From: Spirochaetales bacterium
GTDB taxonomy: Bacteria; Spirochaetota; Spirochaetia; Sphaerochaetales; Sphaerochaetaceae
Assembly (NCBI GenBank): GCA_022784805.1
Contig: JALFYG010000290.1
Span: 1 to 25,517 of the forward strand
DNA: 25,517 nucleotides
Reading direction: 5' to 3'
Shown piece by piece: positions 1-7,223 of this stretch. Position 1 is the stretch's first letter, and every line of letters starts with the position of its first letter. Both the position numbers and the translations under genes were made by a program. The notes under the pieces are model-generated. The model worked only from the letters and a program-made list of their open reading frames with translations. It ran no database searches and was not told where the DNA came from.

Positions 1-1113
1 ATTGTCCTTCTCTTTCTCCACATCTGAAAGAGCATCGAAGAAAGCAAGAGTGCTGTTGCTCTTGGGGCAGGTTGCTAGGTAGAGAGCTGCATGAGCCAAA
101 TGGAACCTTCCCTCAGGGAGGCCGATTCTATCGAAGGCGGCGGCATCTGCTTCCACCACAACTATGGCATTTGGATCAGCGAGTCCCACGTCTTCGCAGG
201 CAGAGATCAACATTCGTCTGAAAATAAACCTTGGGTCTTCTCCTGCGGCAACCATTCGGCTAAGCCAATAGAGGGCTGCATCAGGGTCTGAGCCGCGGAG
301 AGATTTAATGAAGGCAGAAATTACATCAAAGTGATAGTCCCCTTCCTTATCATAAAGAACAGCTTTCTGCTGTATCGATTCTTCCGCTGTCTCTTTTGTT
401 ATGAATATCCTGCTTCCGTTCTCAGGAGGGAAATGCTCAGGCGTTGTTTCTACAGCAAGCTCCAGAGCATTCAGAAGGCTTCTAGCGTCTCCGCCGGAGA
501 CGTTTACAAGGTGCTCCAAAGCTCCATCTTCGAACTCTACGGAGAATCTACCATATCCACGTTCCTTATCATTAATGGCTTGGAGTGCTATTTCTCTCAG
601 GTTATCATCTGTGAGCTTTTTGAGTTGGAATACCCTGCTTCTGGAGACAAGGGCTTTGTTTACCTCAAAGAAAGGGTTCTCTGTAGTGGCGCCAATAAGA
701 ATTATGGTGCCATTCTCAACCCATGGAAGAAGAGCATCCTGCTGGCTCTTATTCCACCTATGGACTTCGTCGATAAATAAAATGGTACGCATGCCCCAAT
801 GGTCTCGGCGCTCCTTGGCCTCAGCTATCTCTTCCCTTAGTTCCTTCACTCCTGAAAGTACTGCATTGAGAGAAGAGAAGTGACTTTTGGTTGTATTGGC
901 AATGACTCTGGCAAGAGTAGTCTTTCCTGTTCCTGGAGGACCATAAAATATAATGGAAGAAAGCTGGTCCATCTGTATTGCACGCCTTAGGAGCCTACCC
1001 TTTCCAAGGATATGATCCTGACCAATGTACTCTTCAAGGGTCCTTGGGCGCATTCTGGCGGCTAGAGGCTCGATTGTAACAGGAGCAGAAGAAAATAGAT
1101 TGTTATCGTTCAT
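1..1113 (-). CDS. rarA: Replication-associated recombination protein A (RarA/MgsA AAA+ ATPase), 3' end cut by the window
   Basis: Translating the minus strand from ATG at 1113 gives 371 residues with no stop before the window edge, so the C-terminus is missing (family members are usually about 420-450 residues). Seen directly: Walker A GPPGTGKT at 58-65, Walker B ILFIDE at 111-116 followed by VHRW, sensor 1 ATTEN at 142-146, the arginine-finger region SRSR at 157-160, and sensor 2 GDARSLLN at 208-215. The spacing of these motifs and the flanking sequence are those of the RarA/MgsA/WRNIP1 family, clamp-loader-like ATPases that act at stalled replication forks with SSB. A GGGAG ribosome binding site lies at 1119-1123. 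The upstream lipoprotein gene stops 2 nt before this start, so the two are probably co-transcribed with the sigma-like gene. A C-terminal fusion, which some bacteria have, cannot be excluded because the end is not visible. Confidence 0.95.
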   Translation of the reverse strand, partial: MNDNNLFSSAPVTIEPLAARMRPRTLEEYIGQDHILGKGRLLRRAIQMDQLSSIIFYGPPGTGKTTLARVIANTTKSHFSSLNAVLSGVKELREEIAEAKERRDHWGMRTILFIDEVHRWNKSQQDALLPWVENGTIILIGATTENPFFEVNKALVSRSRVFQLKKLTDDNLREIALQAINDKERGYGRFSVEFEDGALEHLVNVSGGDARSLLNALELAVETTPEHFPPENGSRIFITKETAEESIQQKAVLYDKEGDYHFDVISAFIKSLRGSDPDAALYWLSRMVAAGEDPRFIFRRMLISACEDVGLADPNAIVVVEADAAAFDRIGLPEGRFHLAHAALYLATCPKSNSTLAFFDALSDVEKEKDN

Positions 1114-1115
1114 AA

Positions 1116-1805
1116 TCACTCCCAGAACACAGCATAAGGAGAATTGGATGAAACAGGAGTATTCTTAAGTGTCTTTTCTACACTTCCCAAGGAAGTGAAG
1201 AAAGCATCACTTACTATCATGGAGGCATTATCCAAAAGAATACTCATGGCCTCTGGAAGATACTCTCCCTTTCCTACACTCTCAAGGGAAGCGTATCCCT
1301 TTCTTATTTCATTGAAGATTCGAGACACTGTAAGGAAACTCTCATCCAAATATTCTTTTCTTTCAAAAAGAGTGTCATAAACGACGGCAGAGAGTTCTCC
1401 TCCCATTGATTTCTTTAATGCATCTGTCAGCGTGGTGTCCCCAGAGATATATTCCATAGGATCCTTCGCCATCTCCAGGGCTCTTTCTTTGATCACAGGC
1501 ATATAGCTCTCTACAGCCTCTGTGGCCACTTTGGCCACATCAGACAAATACTTCTCTGTCAAAGTATCATAGGAAGGCACATACTCTTCATAGATGGAAA
1601 AAGAAGAAGGAAGAGCCTCTGAAAGTATCTCGGAATCGAAAGAAAAAGATGAAAGGGATGAAAACATATCTAAAGAGAGAAGCTCAATAGCAGCCCTCTC
1701 TCTTTCAACAGATACACTCTCTTTTTCTTCATTGCCTCCTACTGTCGCGCAGGAAGACAGAGTCAAAAGAGAAATAGCAGTAATAAGAGCCAGAAATCTC
1801 CACAT
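1116..1805 (-). CDS. Putative lipoprotein, DUF4197-like
   Basis: This encodes 229 residues starting MWRFLALITAISLL, a classic lipoprotein signal peptide with lipobox LSSC and Cys19 as the predicted lipidated residue. The mature protein is Ser/Glu-rich near its start and otherwise helical. Its middle (a stretch with MPVIKERALEMAKDP and then ISGDTTLTDALK) resembles DUF4197 proteins, which have a similar 'pI...A...M...DA..IL.G..TAATDYF' pattern; that assignment is from memory and tentative. The reading frame stays open upstream to a TTG at 1859, but that start would place 18 charged residues before the signal peptide, so I prefer ATG 1805. No good Shine-Dalgarno precedes 1805, so translation may depend on coupling to the sigma-like gene, which ends at 1849. 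The stop is 2 nt before rarA. Role unknown; location is presumably the periplasmic face of a membrane. Confidence 0.75.
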   Translation of the reverse strand: MWRFLALITAISLLTLSSCATVGGNEEKESVSVERERAAIELLSLDMFSSLSSFSFDSEILSEALPSSFSIYEEYVPSYDTLTEKYLSDVAKVATEAVESYMPVIKERALEMAKDPMEYISGDTTLTDALKKSMGGELSAVVYDTLFERKEYLDESFLTVSRIFNEIRKGYASLESVGKGEYLPEAMSILLDNASMIVSDAFFTSLGSVEKTLKNTPVSSNSPYAVFWE

Positions 1806-1848
1806 GGCTCTAGGATACTTTCTTATTTCCCGATGGTCTACAATACTT

Positions 1849-2550
1849 TCAACCTGCAAGGAGGTAGGATTTTAGTTTTCTGATGCCATTTCTCTTTCTC
1901 TGTGCGATTGTTCCGACGCTGACGCCAAGTTCCGCGGCAACTGCCTTGGCATTCTTCTTCGGCTGGTTCAGGACTCCGTAGCATGCGGCGATTACATAGA
2001 TCTCATCCTTATTGAGAGAGCTCATGGCTTTCTCCAGAATAAGCTCGGATTCCCTCTTGTCATATTCGTCTTCAACAAATACTGAGGAAGCGATGGTGTC
2101 GGTGAGAGAGTTGCCATCCTCTTCTTGAGAGTAAGAAGCATCGAGAGAGATGCACTCTTCCCTCTTCATTGCATCCTCGATCTTCTTAATTTTTTCCAGG
2201 GAAAGATACTCTATATCTCCGTTTCTATATTTTCTGATGGATTCGATCATATGTTTTGGAATACGTATAGTCCTGAGACTATCGGAGAGGAAAGATCTAA
2301 TTTCCATATCCATGGCTCTTTCCATGAATGCGTTGAAGCCAGAATAAGTGAAATCAAAACGCATCAATGCTTTATGGATGCCTATTCTCGCTGCATTCTC
2401 AATATCATCCCTATACTCTGAGGCCCCTTTGACGGAGTCGATGAATTTCCCAGCCACTTTCTTTACTTTTGGCTCCATCATCTTAATGAATTCGTTTTCC
2501 TTTCTTTTATCGTTCCTTGCCTCTTTTGCCATTTCGTACACTGTAGCCAT
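1849..2550 (-). CDS. Divergent sigma-70 family RNA polymerase sigma factor
   Basis: This encodes 233 residues. Residues 47-101 align by eye with sigma region 2 (DDIENAARIGIHKALMRFD, compare 'DLIQEGNIGLMKAVDKFD' of RpoD), ending in RTIRIPKHM, very like the RpoD 'RTIRIPVHM' of regions 2.4/3.0. Residues 134-155 (ISLDASYSQEEDGNSLTDTI) match the SLD linker that precedes region 4, and residues 172-228 match region 4 with a helix-turn-helix (AKAVAAELGVSVGTIAQRKR). There is no long RpoD-type N-terminus. Two parts are unusual: region 2.3 lacks the Tyr/Trp-Trp cluster used in promoter melting, and the recognition helix lacks the usual 'TRERIRQIE'. It may therefore read non-standard promoters or be a sigma-derived regulator. 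ATG 2550 is chosen because an AGGAG sits 7 nt upstream; the longer frame from TTG 2643 would begin inside the promoter. It is first in the operon with the lipoprotein and rarA, and divergent from tig. Confidence 0.85.
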   Translation of the reverse strand: MATVYEMAKEARNDKRKENEFIKMMEPKVKKVAGKFIDSVKGASEYRDDIENAARIGIHKALMRFDFTYSGFNAFMERAMDMEIRSFLSDSLRTIRIPKHMIESIRKYRNGDIEYLSLEKIKKIEDAMKREECISLDASYSQEEDGNSLTDTIASSVFVEDEYDKRESELILEKAMSSLNKDEIYVIAACYGVLNQPKKNAKAVAAELGVSVGTIAQRKRNGIRKLKSYLLAG

Positions 2551-2556
2551 AATCAT

Positions 2557-2562
2557 TCTCCT
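2557..2562 (-). promoter_or_regulatory. Ribosome binding site fixing the start of the sigma-like gene
   Basis: On the minus strand this reads AGGAGA, with 7 nt between AGGAG and ATG 2550. A second in-frame ATG at 2556 is too close to the site to be used, so 2550 is the most likely start. Confidence 0.7.
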
Positions 2563-2615
2563 ATGACTACAGTGTTGCACAGTTAGTAGGTCAGATAATG
2601 TCCTAGTGAATGAAA

Positions 2616-2643
2616 AATATAAAGTATTTGCCTTTTTTTTCAA
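2616..2643 (-). promoter_or_regulatory. Candidate sigma-70 promoter for the sigma-like gene/lipoprotein/rarA operon
   Basis: The minus strand shows TTGAAA (2638-2643), a 16-nt spacer and TATATT (2616-2621). This would give an untranslated leader of roughly 55-60 nt before ATG 2550. It matches the general consensus well, but the region is AT-rich, so chance matches are possible. Confidence 0.45.
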
Positions 2644-2659
2644 GAACGTTTATTTTTCC

Positions 2660-2689
2660 TTGTGTGGTCGGCTAAAGTGCACCTATATA
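2660..2689 (+). promoter_or_regulatory. Candidate promoter for tig-clpP-clpX
   Basis: TTGTGT (2660-2665) and TATATA (2684-2689) are separated by 18 nt, about 80 nt before the tig start. It lies back to back with the candidate promoter of the divergent sigma-like gene. I see no CIRCE-type heat-shock operator in the 221-nt intergenic region. A small inverted repeat, CCGTA (2706-2710) and TACGG (2727-2731), lies in the predicted leader. Confidence 0.35.
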
Positions 2690-2771
2690 CAAAGATATGG
2701 AAAACCGTATATATTTATTAGCTGCTACGGCGAGTTATTTTAGAACAAAAAATCATTAAGGGAGACCAAAG

Positions 2772-4118
2772 ATGGTAACCGAGAAGAACGTTAAGGAACT
2801 GGAAAACAGTCAGGCATCACTTACACTTACAGTTGATGCAGCTACTATCGAGAAGGCATATCAGGCAAGACTCAACAAATATGCCAAGACAATTGAAATG
2901 CCAGGCTTCAGAAAGGGTCATGTACCTACATCTGTCATCGAAAGAAAGTACGGCCAGGGAATCAGAGAAGAATCTACATTCGACTGCATGGAAGAGAACC
3001 TGAAAGAGACCATCGAAACTCTCGATGAGAGCCAGAGACCTCTCCCTTACTCTGTACCTGAACTCCAGGATGAGGAGACTCTGCTTCCTTTCAAGAAGGA
3101 CACTGACATCACTTTCACTGTCAAGTATGACATCTATCCAAAGTTCGATCTTCCTCAGTACACAGGACTTGAGGTTGAGGTCAAGAAGGGTGAAGTCACA
3201 GACGAAGATGTCGAGAAGGAGATCAAGAGACTCCAGGAACAGAATGCAATGGTCTTGAGAAAGGATGGAGCCGTTGCAGATGGCGACATCGTCAAGGTTG
3301 ACGTTGCAGAACTTGATGCTGAAGGCAATGTGATCGAAGGCTCTGAGAACACAGACTTCACATTCACAGTCGGAAGCGGATACAACCAGTACAAGATTGA
3401 CTCCGACATCATCGGCATGGTTGCTGGCGAAGAGAAGATATTTGACAAGACATATGGCGACGATGAGAAAAACGAAACCCTCAAGGGCAAGACTCTCAAG
3501 ATCCGCGTCATGGTCAACGAAGTCAAGTATCGCGACATTCCTGAAGTTGACGACGACTTTGCTCAGGACATCAAGGACGAGTATAAGACAGTCGACGACC
3601 TCAAGGCTGGTATCAAGGCAGATTTCCAGAGCAGACTTGATGAAGCTCAGAAGAACATCAAGGCTAACTCAATCGTCAACGCTATCGCTGCAAATACTGT
3701 CATCTCCATCCCTCAGAGCATGATCGACTACGAAGGCGAGAATTCCTGGCAGAATTTTGTAAGACAGATGGGCATTCCTGAGGAACAGTTCGTCTCTTAC
3801 CTCCAGGTTCAGGGAAGCAGCAAGGAAGCTCTCATTGCAGGTTGGAAGGATTCCATCGTTGAAGACCTCAAGAAGCAGATGATCCTCGATGCAATCAGAA
3901 AGAAGGAAGACTTCCAGGTCGACGAAAAGGCTTACGAAGAAAAGTGCAACGAAGAAATCAAGGATTCCTACAGCCCAGAGCAGAAGGATTACTTGAAGTC
4001 AGCAATCAAAGATGAAATGCAGTATGCTGAAACAGTTCCTTTCCTTCTTGCAAACAACACATTCAAGGAAGGCGAGGCTGTAAGCTACGAAGCATTCATG
4101 AACCCAAGTGAGGAGTAA
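2772..4118 (+). CDS. tig: Trigger factor (ribosome-associated chaperone and peptidyl-prolyl isomerase)
   Basis: This encodes 448 residues, the usual trigger factor length. The N-terminal ribosome-binding domain carries the signature at residues 44-52 (PGFRKGHVP; the family consensus is GFRxGxxP, often with Lys where this protein has His50). The FKBP-type isomerase domain lies at about residues 160-250, and the rest is the helical C-terminal chaperone domain. It binds at the ribosome exit tunnel and shields nascent chains. A GGGAG ribosome binding site lies 7 nt before ATG 2772. It is first in a tig-clpP-clpX operon, an arrangement widespread in bacteria that links nascent-chain folding to proteolysis. 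Codon use here is strongly biased (AAG, GAC, ATC), as expected for a highly expressed gene. Confidence 0.98.
   Translation: MVTEKNVKELENSQASLTLTVDAATIEKAYQARLNKYAKTIEMPGFRKGHVPTSVIERKYGQGIREESTFDCMEENLKETIETLDESQRPLPYSVPELQDEETLLPFKKDTDITFTVKYDIYPKFDLPQYTGLEVEVKKGEVTDEDVEKEIKRLQEQNAMVLRKDGAVADGDIVKVDVAELDAEGNVIEGSENTDFTFTVGSGYNQYKIDSDIIGMVAGEEKIFDKTYGDDEKNETLKGKTLKIRVMVNEVKYRDIPEVDDDFAQDIKDEYKTVDDLKAGIKADFQSRLDEAQKNIKANSIVNAIAANTVISIPQSMIDYEGENSWQNFVRQMGIPEEQFVSYLQVQGSSKEALIAGWKDSIVEDLKKQMILDAIRKKEDFQVDEKAYEEKCNEEIKDSYSPEQKDYLKSAIKDEMQYAETVPFLLANNTFKEGEAVSYEAFMNPSEE
4110..4115 (+). promoter_or_regulatory. Ribosome binding site for clpP inside the end of tig, supporting a TTG start
   Basis: GAGGAG encodes the last two glutamates of tig and sits 6 nt before TTG 4122. 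The next in-frame ATG (4137) has no such site at proper spacing. ClpP synthesis is therefore probably coupled to the end of tig translation. Confidence 0.65.
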
Positions 4119-4121
4119 GAT

Positions 4122-4727
4122 TTGTCTAATCCTAAAATGAACACATATGTCCCCTATGTTCTGGAGCAATCCGGAACAGGGGAACGTACCTACGACATCT
4201 TTTCCCGTCTCTTAAAAGACAGAATCATCTTTGTTGATGGAGAGATTAACGACGCCATGGCTGACTTGGTCGTGGCTCAGCTTATCTTTCTTGAAAGCGA
4301 AAACCCTAAAAAGGATGTCAACCTCTATATCAACTCTCCTGGCGGCAGCGTAACTGCCGGACTGGCAATCTATGACACAATGCAGTACATATCCTGCCCT
4401 GTAACAACCATTTGTATCGGACAGGCATGTTCAATGGCTGCTTTGCTTCTTGCAGGTGGAGAAAAAGGATCCAGATTTGTCCTCCCCTATTCCAGAGTCA
4501 TGATTCATCAGCCTTCAGGCGGAGCGGAAGGACAGTCTACTGATATTCTCGTAACTAACAAAGAGATGCAGAGAATCAAGAAGATTACAGTGTCCATCCT
4601 TTCCCAGCATACAGGAAAGACAGTTGAGGAAGTGACAAAAGATATCGAAAGAGACTTTTTCATGGATGCAGAAGAAGCTGTAGCCTATGGAATTGCAGAT
4701 AAGGTAATGAGAAGGAAAGATGGCTAG
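4122..4727 (+). CDS. clpP: ATP-dependent Clp protease proteolytic subunit ClpP
   Basis: This encodes 201 residues. The serine-protease triad is visible: Ser104 in GQACSMAA, His129 in MIHQPSGG and Asp178 in ERDFF. All three keep the same spacing as E. coli Ser97/His122/Asp171 with a uniform +7 offset. The oxyanion-hole segment NSPGGSVTAG (71-80) is present. ClpP forms two stacked seven-membered rings and degrades proteins delivered by ClpX. The start is a TTG at 4122, supported by the GAGGAG that overlaps the end of tig; tig stops only 3 nt upstream. The reading frame overlaps clpX by 8 nt. Confidence 0.98.
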   Translation: MSNPKMNTYVPYVLEQSGTGERTYDIFSRLLKDRIIFVDGEINDAMADLVVAQLIFLESENPKKDVNLYINSPGGSVTAGLAIYDTMQYISCPVTTICIGQACSMAALLLAGGEKGSRFVLPYSRVMIHQPSGGAEGQSTDILVTNKEMQRIKKITVSILSQHTGKTVEEVTKDIERDFFMDAEEAVAYGIADKVMRRKDG

Positions 4728-5970
4728 AAACTCTAAATACTGTTCATTCTGCGGACGCCCAAATGACGGTACAGTCAGAATGGTCAACGGACCTGGTGTC
4801 TGTATCTGTGAAAGCTGCATCAAGACTTGTTCCGACATTCTCAAGGAACAGGGGGCAAGTCAAGGCAGCGATGAATTTGAGGATCTTGAAATACCTACAC
4901 CGGAAGAAATCAAGAAGTATCTTGACCAGTATGTAATCGGACAAGATTCTGCAAAGAGAGTTCTTTCCGTCGCTGTCTACAACCACTACAAGAGAATCAA
5001 GTATCAGGAAAAGATCAAAGATATCGGCGTCGAGCTTGATAAATCCAACATTCTCATCATCGGTCCTACCGGAACCGGTAAGACACTGTTGGCAAGAACT
5101 CTTGCAAAGAAACTTAATGTTCCTTTTGCCATTGCCGATGCCACTACCCTTACAGAGGCAGGATACGTTGGTGAAGACGTAGAGAACATCCTTCTGAAGC
5201 TTATTGAAGCTGCAGACTACGATATAGCCAAGGCTGAAAAAGGCATTATCTTCATCGACGAAATCGATAAGATTGCAAAGAAGGGAGAAAACGTCTCCAT
5301 CACTAGAGATGTCTCCGGTGAAGGTGTTCAGCAGGCTCTCTTAAAGATCATCGAAGGCACCACAGCCTCCGTCCCTCCTCAGGGAGGAAGAAAGCATCCT
5401 AATCAGGAGATGTTGAAGATCGATACTTCAAACATTCTATTTATCTGCGGTGGAGCTTTTGTTGGCTTGGACAAGGTCATCGAAAAGAGAACAGCTGTCT
5501 CTAGCATGGGTTTTGGTGCTGAGGTCAAAGATAAGACAGAAAAGGATTTGGGTGCTCTCTACAAAGAGCTTCATCCAGATGACCTCGTTAAGTTCGGTTT
5601 GATCCCAGAGTTCATCGGAAGACTTCCTATCCATACAACTCTTGAGAACCTTACACAGGCTGATCTTGTAAGAATCCTCACTGAGCCTAAGAACTCCATC
5701 ATCAGACAGTATGAAACTTCCTTCTCTCTTGACGGCATTAAACTTAGATTCACAGATGATGCAATAAATGCAATCGCTGAGAAGTCTTATGAGCAGAAGA
5801 CAGGAGCCAGAGGTCTCAGATCCATTGTTGAGAATCTGATGCTTTCCATCTCTTACGACGTTCCATCCATTCCTGGAGTAAAGGAAGTCGTAGTGGACAA
5901 GGACAACGTACTTATGGGTACGGTTCCAAAGGTCTATGGAGAAAACAATCTCTTACTTGAGGTGAAATGA
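4720..5970 (+). CDS. clpX: ATP-dependent Clp protease ATP-binding subunit ClpX
   Basis: This encodes 416 residues, full length. The N-terminal zinc-binding domain has Cys8-x2-Cys11 and Cys30-x2-Cys33. The AAA+ core has Walker A GPTGTGKT at 115-122, pore loop GYVG at 148-151, Walker B IIFIDEID at 176-183, the RKH pore motif at 224-226, and sensor 2 GARGLR near the C-terminal third. The loop that docks into ClpP, IGF in E. coli, reads MGF at 263-265 here, a conservative change. ClpX unfolds tagged substrates and threads them into ClpP. ATG 4720 lies within the end of clpP, preceded by AAGGAAAG at rather short spacing, so coupling is likely. A strong terminator follows 5 nt after the stop. Confidence 0.98.
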   Translation: MARNSKYCSFCGRPNDGTVRMVNGPGVCICESCIKTCSDILKEQGASQGSDEFEDLEIPTPEEIKKYLDQYVIGQDSAKRVLSVAVYNHYKRIKYQEKIKDIGVELDKSNILIIGPTGTGKTLLARTLAKKLNVPFAIADATTLTEAGYVGEDVENILLKLIEAADYDIAKAEKGIIFIDEIDKIAKKGENVSITRDVSGEGVQQALLKIIEGTTASVPPQGGRKHPNQEMLKIDTSNILFICGGAFVGLDKVIEKRTAVSSMGFGAEVKDKTEKDLGALYKELHPDDLVKFGLIPEFIGRLPIHTTLENLTQADLVRILTEPKNSIIRQYETSFSLDGIKLRFTDDAINAIAEKSYEQKTGARGLRSIVENLMLSISYDVPSIPGVKEVVVDKDNVLMGTVPKVYGENNLLLEVK

Positions 5971-5975
5971 CACTT

Positions 5976-6002
5976 TATCCCGGGAGACCGGGATATATTT
6001 TT
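5976..6002 (+). terminator. Rho-independent terminator of tig-clpP-clpX
   Basis: An 8-bp perfect stem TATCCCGG/CCGGGATA closes a GAGA tetraloop and is followed by TATTTTT. It begins 5 nt after the clpX stop. Confidence 0.9.
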
Positions 6003-6126
6003 GAATCATTATCTACCTCCTTTCCCTTTCATTTCTTAAATAAGGCATCATCTATCTGCAAAAGAACAAATATAGATTTCACCAACAAAGATAATAATTA
6101 CGATATAAATTTACACTATTAATAAC

Positions 6127-6176
6127 AAACCTCCATCTAAGGCACTGATTTTGAATAAAGAAAGGTGGAGGTTTTT
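6127..6176 (+). promoter_or_regulatory. Leader hairpin that hides the ribosome binding site of the 6179 gene
   Basis: The left arm AAACCTCCATCT (6127-6138) pairs with the right arm AGGTGGAGGTTT (6163-6174) as a 12-bp stem with one G-U wobble and a 24-nt loop. The right arm contains the Shine-Dalgarno (AGGTGGAGG), which lies 7 nt before ATG 6179, and the stem runs into five Ts. The structure could block translation, act as an attenuator, or both. The upstream 100 nt is AT-rich without a convincing -35/-10 pair. Confidence 0.6.
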
Positions 6177-6178
6177 CA

Positions 6179-7183
6179 ATGGAAAAAGACTATTTATCTA
6201 AAGAGGAAGATGAAAAATTCAGTAGGACTGTACTTAACTTTAACAACGGAAACAAAGGGGATATAGATGAAAAGAAGAAAGATGAAATAAGAAACAGGAC
6301 AAAGATTATTATATACAAAGTATCGAGAGAACTCCTCCATCTTTCTCCCGATGAATCAGCAACAATATTCTTAGACATGGAGGAGGAGCTGGATAAAATC
6401 ATCTCTTCATATAAGGTGTCAACCGCCACCTTCAACCATTATATAAAGCAGCTCTGCCAATATAGATATAGGAGAATAAAGCAGAAGAACTATCAGAAGA
6501 CACTTTGGGAAAACGCCTTTTTCCAGGAGGAAGCCGCACTCAATGCCAGAAACTATAATGAGATAGATTTTCTGGACATTAAACAAAAAGAAAAAGTCCA
6601 TATAATAAGAGAGCCATTGAATGTCTACTCGGAGATGGACCTAAAAGAGATAATAAACTTCATTTCAAAGAACAAGAACGTCCTCGACTATCCAGTCTAC
6701 AATAGAATGGAGGCGAGACTAAGAAAGTTCCTGGATATCTCCCCAACAGTCAGAAAGAGATTCTTGATCTTTATTCTTACTCTTCCAAGAAAAGCTGAGG
6801 GCTTCGATTCCTATGACATAGCAAGAGTCATGAAGACAGACGAGAATGCCATCATCAGATTCTTTGACTTGAAAAATGAAGCCTTGGGATACCAAGAAGA
6901 CAAAATAAGGGAAATCCAATCCAGAGCCAGCAAACATTGGCGAATGATGGCAAAACTGGAAGCCAACATAACCATTGAACACGATGAGGAAAAGAAAAAG
7001 AAACTCAGAGACCACTACCAGACACAGGTCTTGCTTCATAAGAAGAATGTAAGAGAGTTGAGAAGAGCTTCCCAGGGTATGTCCAGAACAACCATCTCAA
7101 ACATTCTTGGGTTATCACGCTCGACAATTACCGTGGCGATAAAAGACACAGCAACAATCCTTGAGTTAATTGCCAACAGTTAA
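6179..7183 (+). CDS. Unrecognised helix-turn-helix protein, possibly sigma-like
   Basis: I do not recognise this 334-residue protein. Seen: a Lys/Glu-rich N-terminus; residues 62-105, helical and reminiscent of a degenerate sigma region 2 (IFLDMEEELDKII, then STATFNHYIKQL and a basic YRYRRIKQK stretch); residues 209-234, a possible small helix-turn-helix (YDIARVMKTDENAIIRFF); residues 237-297, a charged stretch likely to form long helices or a coiled coil; and residues 301-321 (MSRTTISNILGLSRSTITVAI), a convincing C-terminal helix-turn-helix. It has no signal peptide or membrane segment, so it is probably a cytoplasmic DNA-binding regulator. The strong ribosome binding site is buried in a hairpin (6127-6176), suggesting translational or transcriptional attenuation. 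It follows the clpX terminator and so is expressed separately; rdgB begins 40 nt after its stop. Calling it sigma-like is inference from pattern only. Confidence 0.75.
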   Translation: MEKDYLSKEEDEKFSRTVLNFNNGNKGDIDEKKKDEIRNRTKIIIYKVSRELLHLSPDESATIFLDMEEELDKIISSYKVSTATFNHYIKQLCQYRYRRIKQKNYQKTLWENAFFQEEAALNARNYNEIDFLDIKQKEKVHIIREPLNVYSEMDLKEIINFISKNKNVLDYPVYNRMEARLRKFLDISPTVRKRFLIFILTLPRKAEGFDSYDIARVMKTDENAIIRFFDLKNEALGYQEDKIREIQSRASKHWRMMAKLEANITIEHDEEKKKKLRDHYQTQVLLHKKNVRELRRASQGMSRTTISNILGLSRSTITVAIKDTATILELIANS

Positions 7184-7223
7184 GTGTGTTCCTTTTTTGG
7201 GCTTTTTGTTTCATACTATTTCC

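Noticed and set aside
91..883. Plus-strand open frames of 66-160 codons across this stretch
   Set aside because: They are antisense to rarA, whose minus-strand frame has all AAA+ motifs; none has a ribosome binding site or recognisable protein features.
1806..1859. Longer start (TTG 1859) for the lipoprotein gene
   Set aside because: It would put a charged 18-residue extension in front of a complete lipoprotein signal peptide.
2551..2643. Longer start (TTG 2643) for the sigma-like gene
   Set aside because: The start codon would fall in the candidate -35 element, while ATG 2550 has a well-spaced AGGAG.
2551..2771. Heat-shock CIRCE operator between the sigma-like gene and tig
   Set aside because: No TTAGCACTC-N9-GAGTGCTAA-like inverted repeat is present; only a 5-bp CCGTA/TACGG pair.
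7170..7223. N-terminal extension of rdgB from TTG 7170
   Set aside because: It overlaps the previous gene and lies outside the conserved RdgB domain, which begins at KLYFASGN.
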